In this document: positions 1 through 8,056 of the stretch, in pieces
Position numbering within the stretch: position 1 is the stretch's first letter
How the letters are laid out: every line of letters begins with the position of its first letter
DNA from: Nostocoides sp. F2B08
GTDB taxonomy: Bacteria; Actinomycetota; Actinomycetes; Actinomycetales; Dermatophilaceae
Direction: 5' to 3'
Assembly: GCF_009184895.1 (NCBI RefSeq)
Contig: NZ_WESE01000004.1
Location: forward strand, 310,001 to 374,000
DNA length: 64,000 nt
The notes under the pieces: generated by a model
Database searches by the model: none
Seen by the model: the letters and a program-made list of their open reading frames with translations, nothing else
Told to the model about the DNA's origin: nothing
Program-made: the position numbers and the translations under genes

Positions 1-2140
1 CCACGAAGCCGACGAGACCGTTCCCGTGGTCCGCTGACGCGTAGTTCGTCATGAACGTCGCCGGCCCTCCCGTATGCGGTGGGAAACCGATCCCGAAGAT
101 CCCGCCGATGTTGGCCGACTCGGTGTCGCGCAGGACGCCCTCCTCGAAGCATCGGGCCGTGTCGAGCGCCATCGCGAAGAGGTAGCGGTCCTGGAGGTCG
201 CGCATCGGGACTGCGTCGGTGCGCCCTTCCGCCCCGCGACCCGCCCCGGTGCCGCGGGCGAAGTGCTCGCGCAGCCCCGGCCAGAGCACCTTGGCCCGAT
301 CCTGCGGGTAGTCGTAGAACCCGGCCCCGGCGGCGCGGCCCTTGCGCCCGAACTCCTCCACCATCCGGTCGATGAGTCGCTCACCCGGGCGGACGTCGCG
401 CGTGCGACCCTCCGCGGCCGCCGCCTTGTCCGCCTCGGCCCGGATGTGCTGGGTGAGCGTCAGCGAGACCTCGTCGGTCATCGCGAGCGGCGGCGCGGGG
501 AAGCCGGCCATCGTCGCGGCCCGCTCGACCGTCTGCGGGTCGACACCCTCGGCGAGCAGGTCGGCCCCCTCGGCGATGAGCCGACCGAAGACCCGGCTCG
601 TGAAGAACCCGCGGCCGTCGCCGACGACGATCGGGATCTTGCGGATCTGCTGGACGATGTCGACCGCGCGGGCCGTGGTCTCGTCGCTGGTGTGCTCGCC
701 GCGGATGATCTCGACGAGCTGCATCTTGTCGACCGGGCTGAAGAAATGCAGCCCGATGAAGTCCTGCGGTCGTGAGACGAAGGTCTGCAGGCTCGTGATC
801 GGCAGCGTCGAGGTGTTCGAGCACAGGAGCGTCTCCGGCCCGACCACGCTCTCGATCTCGGCGAACACCTGCTTCTTGAGCTCGAAGTCCTCGAACACCG
901 CCTCGATGACGACGTCGACGCCGGCGAGGTCGGCCATGTCGGCGGTCGGGTGGATCCGGGCGAGCACCTCGTCGGCGGCCGACTGCGCCATCCGACCCTG
1001 CTCGACCGCCCGAGCCAGGAGCCGCTCGCCGTGCGCCTTTCCCTTCTCGGCGCCCTCGAGCGTGATGTCGCGCAGGGTCACGTCGATGCCGGAGCGGGCA
1101 CAGGCATAGGCGATCCCGGCACCCATCATCCCGGCGCCGACCATGCCGACCCGCCCCACGCGGCGCTGCTCGAAGGGCTGCCCATCGGCTCCCGCGGGCC
1201 GCAGTCGACCGGAGTTGATCGCCTGCAGGTCGAAGAAGAACGCCTGGATCATCGCCGTGCTCACCGGCCCGGTCGCCAGCGTCGTCAGGTAGCGGCTCTC
1301 GATCCGGCTCGCCGTGTCGAAGTCGACCTGCGCGCCCTCGACGGCCGCCGACAGGATCGCCCGCGGCGCGGGCATCGGCGCCCCCTTGAGCTGCTTGCGC
1401 AGGGTGGCCGGGAACGCCGGCAGGTTCGCCGCGAAGGACGGGCTGCTCGGCGTGCCACCCGGGATCTTGTAGCCGGGACGGTCCCACGGCTTGGTCGCCG
1501 CGCTCTCGTCATCCGCGTGCGCGAGGATCCACGCCCGCGCTGCGGGCACGAGGTCATCACGGGTCGCCACGAGCTCGTCGACCATGCCCTTGTCGTATGC
1601 GTCGGCCGGCGTGCGCTGCTGACCCTGCAGCAACCAGGACATCAGGGCCTCGGTGATGCCGAGCATCCGCACCGACCGGGTCACCCCACCCCCTCCGGGA
1701 AGCAGGCCTAGCGTGACCTCGGGGAAGCCGAGCTTGACCTTGGGGTCGTCGACGACGATGCGGTGATGGCACGCCAGGGCGAGCTCGAAGCCTCCGCCGA
1801 GCGCGGCGCCGTTCACGCACGCGACGACCGGTCGGCCCAGCCGCTCCAGCCGGCGCAGGGTCGCCTTCATGGCCTCGACCCCGGCGAAGAACTCATCGGC
1901 GTGCTCCGGGCTCGCCGCCTGGAGGTCGGTGAGGTTGCCGCCGGCGAAGAAGGTCTTCTTGGCCGAGGTGAGCACGACGCCGGCGATCTCGTCGCGCTCG
2001 GCCTCGAGCCGTTCGACGGTCTGCGCGAAGGAGCGGATGAACAGGTCGTTCATCGTGTTCGCCCCGGCGGTGGGGTCGTCCATCGTCAGCGTGACGATCC
2101 CCTCGTCGTCGCGCTCGTAGCCGATCATGTTCTCGCTCAT
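1..2140 (-). CDS. FadB-like 3-hydroxyacyl-CoA dehydrogenase / enoyl-CoA hydratase (3' end outside window)
   Basis: Bifunctional beta-oxidation enzyme that hydrates trans-2-enoyl-CoA and oxidises the 3-hydroxyacyl-CoA with NAD+. The frame opens at ATG 2140 and runs off the left edge after about 713 codons without a stop, so only the far C-terminus is missing for a family of about 700-730 aa. A crotonase domain comes first, with an oxyanion-hole region (NGAALGGGFELALACH) near residue 110. A Rossmann NAD-binding motif GAGMMGAGIAYA follows near residue 333, then the 3HCDH helical domains. It starts 29 bp after the thiolase stop on the same strand, so the two should be one fad operon and supply the multienzyme steps of fatty-acid degradation. 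Confidence 0.93.
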   Translation of the reverse strand, partial: MSENMIGYERDDEGIVTLTMDDPTAGANTMNDLFIRSFAQTVERLEAERDEIAGVVLTSAKKTFFAGGNLTDLQAASPEHADEFFAGVEAMKATLRRLERLGRPVVACVNGAALGGGFELALACHHRIVVDDPKVKLGFPEVTLGLLPGGGGVTRSVRMLGITEALMSWLLQGQQRTPADAYDKGMVDELVATRDDLVPAARAWILAHADDESAATKPWDRPGYKIPGGTPSSPSFAANLPAFPATLRKQLKGAPMPAPRAILSAAVEGAQVDFDTASRIESRYLTTLATGPVSTAMIQAFFFDLQAINSGRLRPAGADGQPFEQRRVGRVGMVGAGMMGAGIAYACARSGIDVTLRDITLEGAEKGKAHGERLLARAVEQGRMAQSAADEVLARIHPTADMADLAGVDVVIEAVFEDFELKKQVFAEIESVVGPETLLCSNTSTLPITSLQTFVSRPQDFIGLHFFSPVDKMQLVEIIRGEHTSDETTARAVDIVQQIRKIPIVVGDGRGFFTSRVFGRLIAEGADLLAEGVDPQTVERAATMAGFPAPPLAMTDEVSLTLTQHIRAEADKAAAAEGRTRDVRPGERLIDRMVEEFGRKGRAAGAGFYDYPQDRAKVLWPGLREHFARGTGAGRGAEGRTDAVPMRDLQDRYLFAMALDTARCFEEGVLRDTESANIGGIFGIGFPPHTGGPATFMTNYASADHGNGLVGFV

Positions 2141-2169
2141 GGGTGTTTCCGCTCTCTGGATTCCGCGCG

Positions 2170-3381
<1,212 letters not shown>

Positions 3382-3456
3382 GCGGTCTCACTCCCGTGGT
3401 CTTCGGGCTCGCCCAAGCGATTCCCGGTATGCGGCGCGCACCTGCCGCCGCACTCC

Positions 3457-3462
3457 TATCCT
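3457..3462 (+). promoter_or_regulatory. -10 box of a probable leaderless promoter (acyl-CoA dehydrogenase)
   Basis: TATCCT matches the actinobacterial TANNNT -10 element and ends exactly 6 nt before ATG 3469. There is no Shine-Dalgarno sequence, so transcription probably begins at the start codon. Confidence 0.6.
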
Positions 3463-3468
3463 GAACAT

Positions 3469-5130
3469 ATGTATAGCAGCGGTGACGACCGTCCAGCCGA
3501 GGGTGTGACGCACACCGTCTTCAACCAGCCGCCACCGCGGGTGGACGTCGACGAGTACGGCACGAACCCGGCCCTGCGGGAGGCCGTGCACGCGTTCGGG
3601 GCGGGCTGGGCCGAGGAGGCATTGCGGGCCACCGGCCGGCTCGTCGGCCAGGATGACTTCCAGCGCGATGCCGAGCTCGCGCACACCTCCCCACCCCGGC
3701 TGCACACCCACGACCGCTACGGCCATCGGGTGGACGAGGTCGAGTTCCACCCCGGCTACCACCGGATCATGGGCGCTGCCGTCGGGGCCGGGGCACACAC
3801 GGGCGCCTGGGCCGAGCCGGGCCCCGGTGCGAACGTCGCGAGGGCCGCGCAGTTCCACCTCTTCGCCCAGGTCGAGCCGGGGCACGCCTGCCCGGTCTCG
3901 ATGACGCACGCGGTCGTTCCGTCGCTCATGACGACGCCCGCGCTCGCGGAGCAGTGGCTGCCGCGGGTGTACTCACGTGCCTACGACCCCGAGCTGCGCG
4001 ACCCGGCGACGAAGGACAGCGCGATCTTCGGCATGGCGATGACCGAGAAGCAGGGCGGCTCCGACGTGCGGGCCAACACGACCCGGGCGGTCCCTGCGGG
4101 CTCGCACGGCGAGGGCACGTATGCGCTCACCGGCCACAAGTGGTTCTGCTCGGCCCCGCAGTCCGATGCGTTCCTCGTGATCGCCCAGACGGAGCTGGGA
4201 GAAGACCGGCAGGGCCTCTCGTGCTTCCTCGTGCCGCGCGTGCTGCCCGGCGGCGAGCGCAACCCGTTCGCGATCCAACGGCTCAAGGACAAGCTCGGCA
4301 ACCGGTCCAACGCCTCGGGTGAGATCGAGCTGAACACGACGGTCGGGTGGCTCGTCGGCGAGGAGGGCCGCGGCGTCCGGACGATCGTCGAGATGGTCAA
4401 TCGGACCCGGCTCGACTGCGTCATCGGCACCGCGGCGGGAATGCGCCAGTCGGTGGCCGAGGCGGTCTGGCATGCGCGGCACCGGTCGGCGTTCGGGGCC
4501 CGGCTCGTCGACCAGCCGGCGATGACGGCGGTGCTGGCGGACCTCCAGCTCGAGGCCGAGGCCGCGACCTGGACGATGATGCGGCTCGCCGGAGCCCTGG
4601 ACGCGACCGACGCCCAGGCCGCGGCGTTCTCGCGGCTGGCGACGCCGGTGGCGAAGTACTGGGTGTGCAAGCGCGGCCCCGAGCACGCGTACGAGGCGCT
4701 CGAGTGCCTCGGCGGCAACGGCTATACGGAGGCCTTCCCGCTCGCGCGCCGGTACCGCGAGCAGCCGGTGCTCGCCGTCTGGGAGGGCTCGGGCAACGTC
4801 ATCGCGCTCGACGTCCTGCGGGCGATGGCGACCGCGCCGGAGTCGGTCGAGGCGTTCCTCGCCGAGCTCGAGCCGGCCCGCGGGCACTCGGCACTGTTCG
4901 ACTCGGCGCTGGACCGGTGCCTGGCCCTGATGACGAAGGCCGAGCCACGCACGGCCCGGCAGGTCGTGGAGGCGATGGCCCTCGCACTGCAGGCGGCCGT
5001 ACTCGTCCGCTATGCGCCGGGGTTCGTCGCGGACGCGTTCGTCCAGACGCGGCTCGGGGCGGACCGGAGCCTCGTCTACGGCGCGCTGCCGACCGGCGTC
5101 GACGTCGGCGCGCTCGTCGACCGCGCCTGA
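3469..5130 (+). CDS. AidB-like acyl-CoA dehydrogenase
   Basis: FAD-dependent acyl-CoA dehydrogenase of the AidB/isovaleryl-CoA dehydrogenase branch, 553 aa, close to E. coli AidB (541 aa). Visible features are the N-terminal AidB segment (VFNQPPPRVDVDEYGTNPAL), the FAD-binding stretch FGMAMTEKQGGSDVRANTT, and the C-terminal motif ALECLGGNGYTEAFPLARRYRE. AidB proteins bind DNA and are linked to the adaptive response to alkylation. The next gene downstream encodes an AlkD-type alkylpurine glycosylase, which favours an alkylation role over plain beta-oxidation, although the fad genes diverge from it. The open frame extends far upstream, but ATG 3469 is chosen because homology begins there and a leaderless -10 box fits. 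Confidence 0.9.
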   Translation: MYSSGDDRPAEGVTHTVFNQPPPRVDVDEYGTNPALREAVHAFGAGWAEEALRATGRLVGQDDFQRDAELAHTSPPRLHTHDRYGHRVDEVEFHPGYHRIMGAAVGAGAHTGAWAEPGPGANVARAAQFHLFAQVEPGHACPVSMTHAVVPSLMTTPALAEQWLPRVYSRAYDPELRDPATKDSAIFGMAMTEKQGGSDVRANTTRAVPAGSHGEGTYALTGHKWFCSAPQSDAFLVIAQTELGEDRQGLSCFLVPRVLPGGERNPFAIQRLKDKLGNRSNASGEIELNTTVGWLVGEEGRGVRTIVEMVNRTRLDCVIGTAAGMRQSVAEAVWHARHRSAFGARLVDQPAMTAVLADLQLEAEAATWTMMRLAGALDATDAQAAAFSRLATPVAKYWVCKRGPEHAYEALECLGGNGYTEAFPLARRYREQPVLAVWEGSGNVIALDVLRAMATAPESVEAFLAELEPARGHSALFDSALDRCLALMTKAEPRTARQVVEAMALALQAAVLVRYAPGFVADAFVQTRLGADRSLVYGALPTGVDVGALVDRA

Positions 5131-5151
5131 GTCGCCCTCAACGCCTCCGGC

Positions 5152-5220
5152 CCGGTTGTGTCATGGAGACACGCCGGTGATCCAGCCGAGACGTCGGCGT
5201 GTCTCCATGACACAACCCGG
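5152..5220. terminator. long perfect-arm hairpin after the AidB-like gene
   Basis: Arms of about 25 nt (GTTGTGTCATGGAGACACGCCG and its complement) enclose an 18-nt loop. Only about one position is unpaired. It begins about 20 nt after the stop codon and is a likely intrinsic terminator without a U-tract. The arms are longer than a terminator needs, so it may belong to an intergenic palindrome family. Confidence 0.6.
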
Positions 5221-5221
5221 G

Positions 5222-5227
5222 GATAGT
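5222..5227 (+). promoter_or_regulatory. -10-like box of a probable leaderless promoter (AlkD-like gene)
   Basis: GATAGT lies 6 nt before ATG 5234, immediately after the preceding hairpin. It matches NANNNT rather than full TANNNT. No ribosome site is present. Confidence 0.4.
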
Positions 5228-5233
5228 GGCCTC

Positions 5234-5956
5234 ATGACGAACGCGTCCTCCCGCTTACCGTCGAGCCACCCTCACGACGAGCTCGTCGAGGCGATCCGAG
5301 ACGCCCTCGCCGCGCACGCCGACCCCGAGCGGGCGGTGGGACAACAGCGCTACATGAAGTCGAGCCTCCCCTACCTCGGGCTGACCAGCCCGACTCTGCG
5401 ACAGGCGCTGCGACCGGTGCTGGCGAGCAGCGCATACCGGATCGCGGAGCGGGGGCGGTGGGAGGCGACCGTGCGCGCCCTCTGGGACGAGGCGACCCAC
5501 CGCGAGCACTGGTATGCGGCGCTCGCCCTCCTCGGACACCGCGCCTATCGCGGGTGGCGGGACCCGGCGACGCTTCCCCTCGTCGAGCACCTCGTGCGAA
5601 CCGGGAGGTGGTGGGACGTCGTCGACGACCTCGCGACCCACCGCGTGCGCGAGCTGCTGCTCGACCGGCCGGACGAGATCGCGCCGGTGCTGCGGGAGTG
5701 GGCGCACGAGGAGGACCTGTGGATCCGGCGCACCGCGATCCTCGCCCAGGTGGGCGCCAAGGATCGGACCGATCGCGCACTGCTCACCGACGTCATCGAG
5801 CCGAGCATTGCCGACCCGGACTTCTTCGCGCGCAAGGCGATCGGGTGGGCGCTGCGGGACTACGCGCGCACGGACCCGGACTGGGTGCGGGAGTTCGTCG
5901 CCGCCCGCCCGCGGCTGTCACCGCTGTCACGGCGCGAGGCGCTCAAGCATCTGTGA
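5234..5956 (+). CDS. AlkD-like DNA alkylation repair protein
   Basis: The 240-aa all-helical HEAT-repeat-like protein matches the DNA alkylation repair (AlkC/AlkD) family. It has the characteristic N-terminal MKSSLPYLGLTSPTLR and the helix WWDVVDDLATHRV, followed by HEED-like repeats (EEDLWIRRTAILAQ) and RKAIGWALRDYARTDPDWV near the C-terminus. Family members excise N3- and N7-alkylpurines without base flipping. It sits just downstream of the AidB-like gene, so the pair looks like a small alkylation-resistance module. Its last 14 bp overlap the 3' end of the convergent gene at 5943. Confidence 0.9.
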   Translation: MTNASSRLPSSHPHDELVEAIRDALAAHADPERAVGQQRYMKSSLPYLGLTSPTLRQALRPVLASSAYRIAERGRWEATVRALWDEATHREHWYAALALLGHRAYRGWRDPATLPLVEHLVRTGRWWDVVDDLATHRVRELLLDRPDEIAPVLREWAHEEDLWIRRTAILAQVGAKDRTDRALLTDVIEPSIADPDFFARKAIGWALRDYARTDPDWVREFVAARPRLSPLSRREALKHL

Positions 5957-6587
5957 GCGACGCTCCCTCCCGGGCGACCTCGACCTCGGCTCCGTAGCTC
6001 CAGCCCGGCCGCAGCGGGAGGGAGTCGCCGCTCCAGAACCGACCGGGGTCGTACCACTCGGGCGGCACGTCGGCGCTGAGGATCCCCATCTCGGTGAGCG
6101 TGGTGCCGACGACCTCGGCGCAGAACGCGTCCTGGGGTCGAACCCGCTCGCGACGCCGCCGGGAGGCGTGGGCGTCGCGACCGGCGAGCCAGCGGGCGGC
6201 GAGTCGCACGTAGGACGGGAAGCTCGTGCCGTCGAGCCGGGCGATGGCCAGCATCATCCGGTCCTCCTCCGGGAGACCGACCTCCGGGGTGAGCTGACGC
6301 AGGTACGCCCGTTGGCCGTACCGGTCCTGCCACCGCTGCACCGCCTCCTTCAGGTCGTGCAGCTGCGTGCCGCGGTGGTGCCGCCCGGCCCAGTAGTCGT
6401 ACATCGAGCGGCCGATCTCCGCGTGCCAGAGCAACGGCGGGAGGTCGTCGAGGGCGACCGTCATGCCGACGTGGTTGACCGGGCTGTTCGTCGCCGCGTG
6501 CATGACCTTGTTGACCACCGTGCGGCCACGGAAGATCCAAAGGTCGCCGGTGCGCGCCGCAGCCAGGCCCTCCTCGAGGCTGATCAT
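5943..6587 (-). CDS. permuted papain-like (YiiX/NlpC-P60-type) hydrolase
   Basis: A 214-aa protein with the permuted cysteine-hydrolase layout. An N-terminal GDLWIFRG strand is followed by His39 in NHVGM, then WHAEIG, with the candidate nucleophile Cys156 in AFCAEVV near the C-terminus. This order (His before Cys) is typical of YaeF/YiiX-type permuted papain folds, which act on peptides, amides or lipids; the substrate cannot be read from sequence. ATG 6587 is chosen over an upstream in-frame extension of low-complexity sequence. No signal peptide is visible, so it is probably cytoplasmic. Confidence 0.75.
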   Translation of the reverse strand: MISLEEGLAAARTGDLWIFRGRTVVNKVMHAATNSPVNHVGMTVALDDLPPLLWHAEIGRSMYDYWAGRHHRGTQLHDLKEAVQRWQDRYGQRAYLRQLTPEVGLPEEDRMMLAIARLDGTSFPSYVRLAARWLAGRDAHASRRRRERVRPQDAFCAEVVGTTLTEMGILSADVPPEWYDPGRFWSGDSLPLRPGWSYGAEVEVAREGASLTDA

Positions 6588-6650
6588 GGGCGACAGTGTT
6601 GCAGGACCCGCTGGGGCGGGCAGCCGGTCGCCCCGTGCCATCCTGGCTCC

Positions 6651-6854
6651 ATGGCCTCGCGCGACAGGTGGCTCAAGCTCCTCGGACTCGGGGCGGTCGT
6701 CGGGGTGGCCGCCGGTGGGGCCCTGGCCGCGCGGGCCCGGCGCCCGCAGCGGGACTACGCGCGCTGGCAGGTCACCGAGCACCTGCACCGCCGGCACACC
6801 GACGCTCGCCGTCGGGTCGAGGACGCCGAGGCCGGGGTCTGGGGCTCGGAGTAG
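6651..6854 (+). CDS. small single-pass membrane protein, hypothetical
   Basis: A 67-aa open frame starting at ATG 6651. A short basic N-terminus leads into one hydrophobic segment (LLGLGAVVGVAAGGALA, about residues 9-26) followed by an Arg-rich stop-transfer stretch and a charged tail. This is the layout of a type-I-like anchor protein with a cytoplasmic tail. It diverges from the papain-like gene and converges on the membrane protein at 7081. I do not recognise a family. The topology and codon use support a real gene, but its small size leaves doubt. Confidence 0.55.
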   Translation: MASRDRWLKLLGLGAVVGVAAGGALAARARRPQRDYARWQVTEHLHRRHTDARRRVEDAEAGVWGSE

Positions 6855-6889
6855 CGCCACCAGCCCATCCCGCCGCCCTGCCGCTGTCG

Positions 6890-6961
6890 GCGTGTTTGGT
6901 GCGTTGCGCTGAGTTCGGCGCGCTGTAGCGCACCGAACTCACCGCACCTGCCCAAACGCGC
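6890..6961. repeat. intergenic palindromic repeat, family shared with 31431-31499
   Basis: Imperfect inverted repeat with arms of about 35 nt built on GTTTGGTGCGTTGCGCTGAG and TTCGGNGCGCT. A second copy at 31431-31499 shares the core. Both copies sit between convergent genes, so they could act as bidirectional terminators or be a mobile palindrome family. Confidence 0.7.
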
Positions 6962-6993
6962 AAGAACGCGCCACCCCCGGACCTACCCAACGG

Positions 6994-7028
6994 CGGAGGG
7001 CCGGGAGCTCGTGGCTCCCGGCCCTCCG
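6994..7028. terminator. intrinsic terminator of the two-TM membrane protein gene
   Basis: Perfect 15-bp stem (CGGAGGGCCGGGAGC with its complement) and a 5-nt loop, located 53 nt beyond the stop codon of the minus-strand gene at 7081. Confidence 0.75.
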
Positions 7029-7080
7029 GTGCGGCTCCGCAGTCGCCGCGTTTCGTGCTGTGCCGGTGTGGCTGGCGGTG

Positions 7081-7854
7081 TCAGTGGCTGCCGACGAGCT
7101 CGCGCTCGGGGGAGGCCACAGGCGAGGCGGTGTCCTCGACCTTGCCACCGGTGCGGCCGGCGGCGGAGGTCCAGACCAGGCCCGCACCGAGGAGGAGGTT
7201 GACGGCGCCGAGGCCGGCGAGAAGCGCGACCATGCCGAGCGCGATCTTCAGGGCGGAGGCGGTGACGGTGCCGACACCGAGCTCACCGACGAGACCGTGG
7301 ACGGTTCCGGTCCAGACTTCACTGCGGGCGACGGCGTCGGCCGGGTTGGTGCGGTCGAAGTCGGCCCAGTACTTGAAGTCGACCGGGTACTCGATGGTCC
7401 AACCCTCGGCCGGGAAGGGCTGCGGGACGGCGAGCGTCTCGTCGCCGACGGTGATCTCGGTGACCGGGTTGCCCTCGGCGTCGACGAGCTGGTCTTCCAT
7501 GAGGGTGATCTCGGTGGAGCCGCTGATGCTGTGGTAGACGATGGTGGCCATCTGGTACATGTACTCGCTCGCCGTGTTCACGAGCGGGTCGGAGGCGTCC
7601 ATCTCGCGCTCGGAGACCGGGTAGCCCCACTCGTCCGTGAGCATCGCCATGATCTTGTCGGCCTCTTCGGTCTGGCCGCGGTCGGTGAGCTGGCCCTCTT
7701 CGTTGTAGGAGAGCTCGACGTTCTGAACCTCGCTGAAGCTCTGAAGGGAGTTCTTGCCGTCGTTGTAGATGCTGAAGGCAACGCCCGATCCGACGAAGAA
7801 GACGAGTCCGAAAGCCATGAGCATGTAGCCGACGAGACGAAGTCGCTGTGCCAT
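7081..7854 (-). CDS. two-TM membrane protein with extracytoplasmic domain, hypothetical
   Basis: A 257-aa protein with a hydrophobic helix at residues about 8-28 (GYMLMAFGLVFFVGSGVAF), a central acidic soluble domain of about 160 residues, and a second helix near 205-230 (IALGMVALLAGLGAVNLLLGAGL). The C-terminus is short and polar. No enzymatic motif is seen and I do not recognise the family. ATG 7854 has a strong ribosome site (AGGAGG, about 8 nt upstream). It lies downstream of and codirectional with the P-type ATPase but 202 bp away. Its own upstream inverted repeat at 7977-7993 suggests separate regulation. Confidence 0.8.
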   Translation of the reverse strand: MAQRLRLVGYMLMAFGLVFFVGSGVAFSIYNDGKNSLQSFSEVQNVELSYNEEGQLTDRGQTEEADKIMAMLTDEWGYPVSEREMDASDPLVNTASEYMYQMATIVYHSISGSTEITLMEDQLVDAEGNPVTEITVGDETLAVPQPFPAEGWTIEYPVDFKYWADFDRTNPADAVARSEVWTGTVHGLVGELGVGTVTASALKIALGMVALLAGLGAVNLLLGAGLVWTSAAGRTGGKVEDTASPVASPERELVGSH

Positions 7855-7976
7855 TGTGAAAACCTCCTCCGGGTCTGTGTGCGCCCGGGTGATCCGGAGC
7901 CCGGCATCGTGGCGGGTGTCGGGCGGATGTCCTTGGTGTGTTCATCCGTCGACGACGTTACTACTACTACTTGTCG

Positions 7977-7993
7977 TACTACAACTCGTAGTA
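7977..7993. promoter_or_regulatory. TACTAC-N5-GTAGTA operator upstream of the membrane protein gene
   Basis: Perfect 6-bp arms separated by AACTC, adjoined by further TACTAC direct repeats at 7958-7970. It lies about 120 bp before ATG 7854. Half-sites of this kind resemble those of BlaI/MecI/CopY-family repressors; the assignment is an inference, and no such regulator is encoded in the window. Confidence 0.45.
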
Positions 7994-8056
7994 GTGGAAT
8001 CCGCAACTTTGGGACACAGGTCACACGGCGCTCGGTCTGATCCGCGAGTGGGGCTC

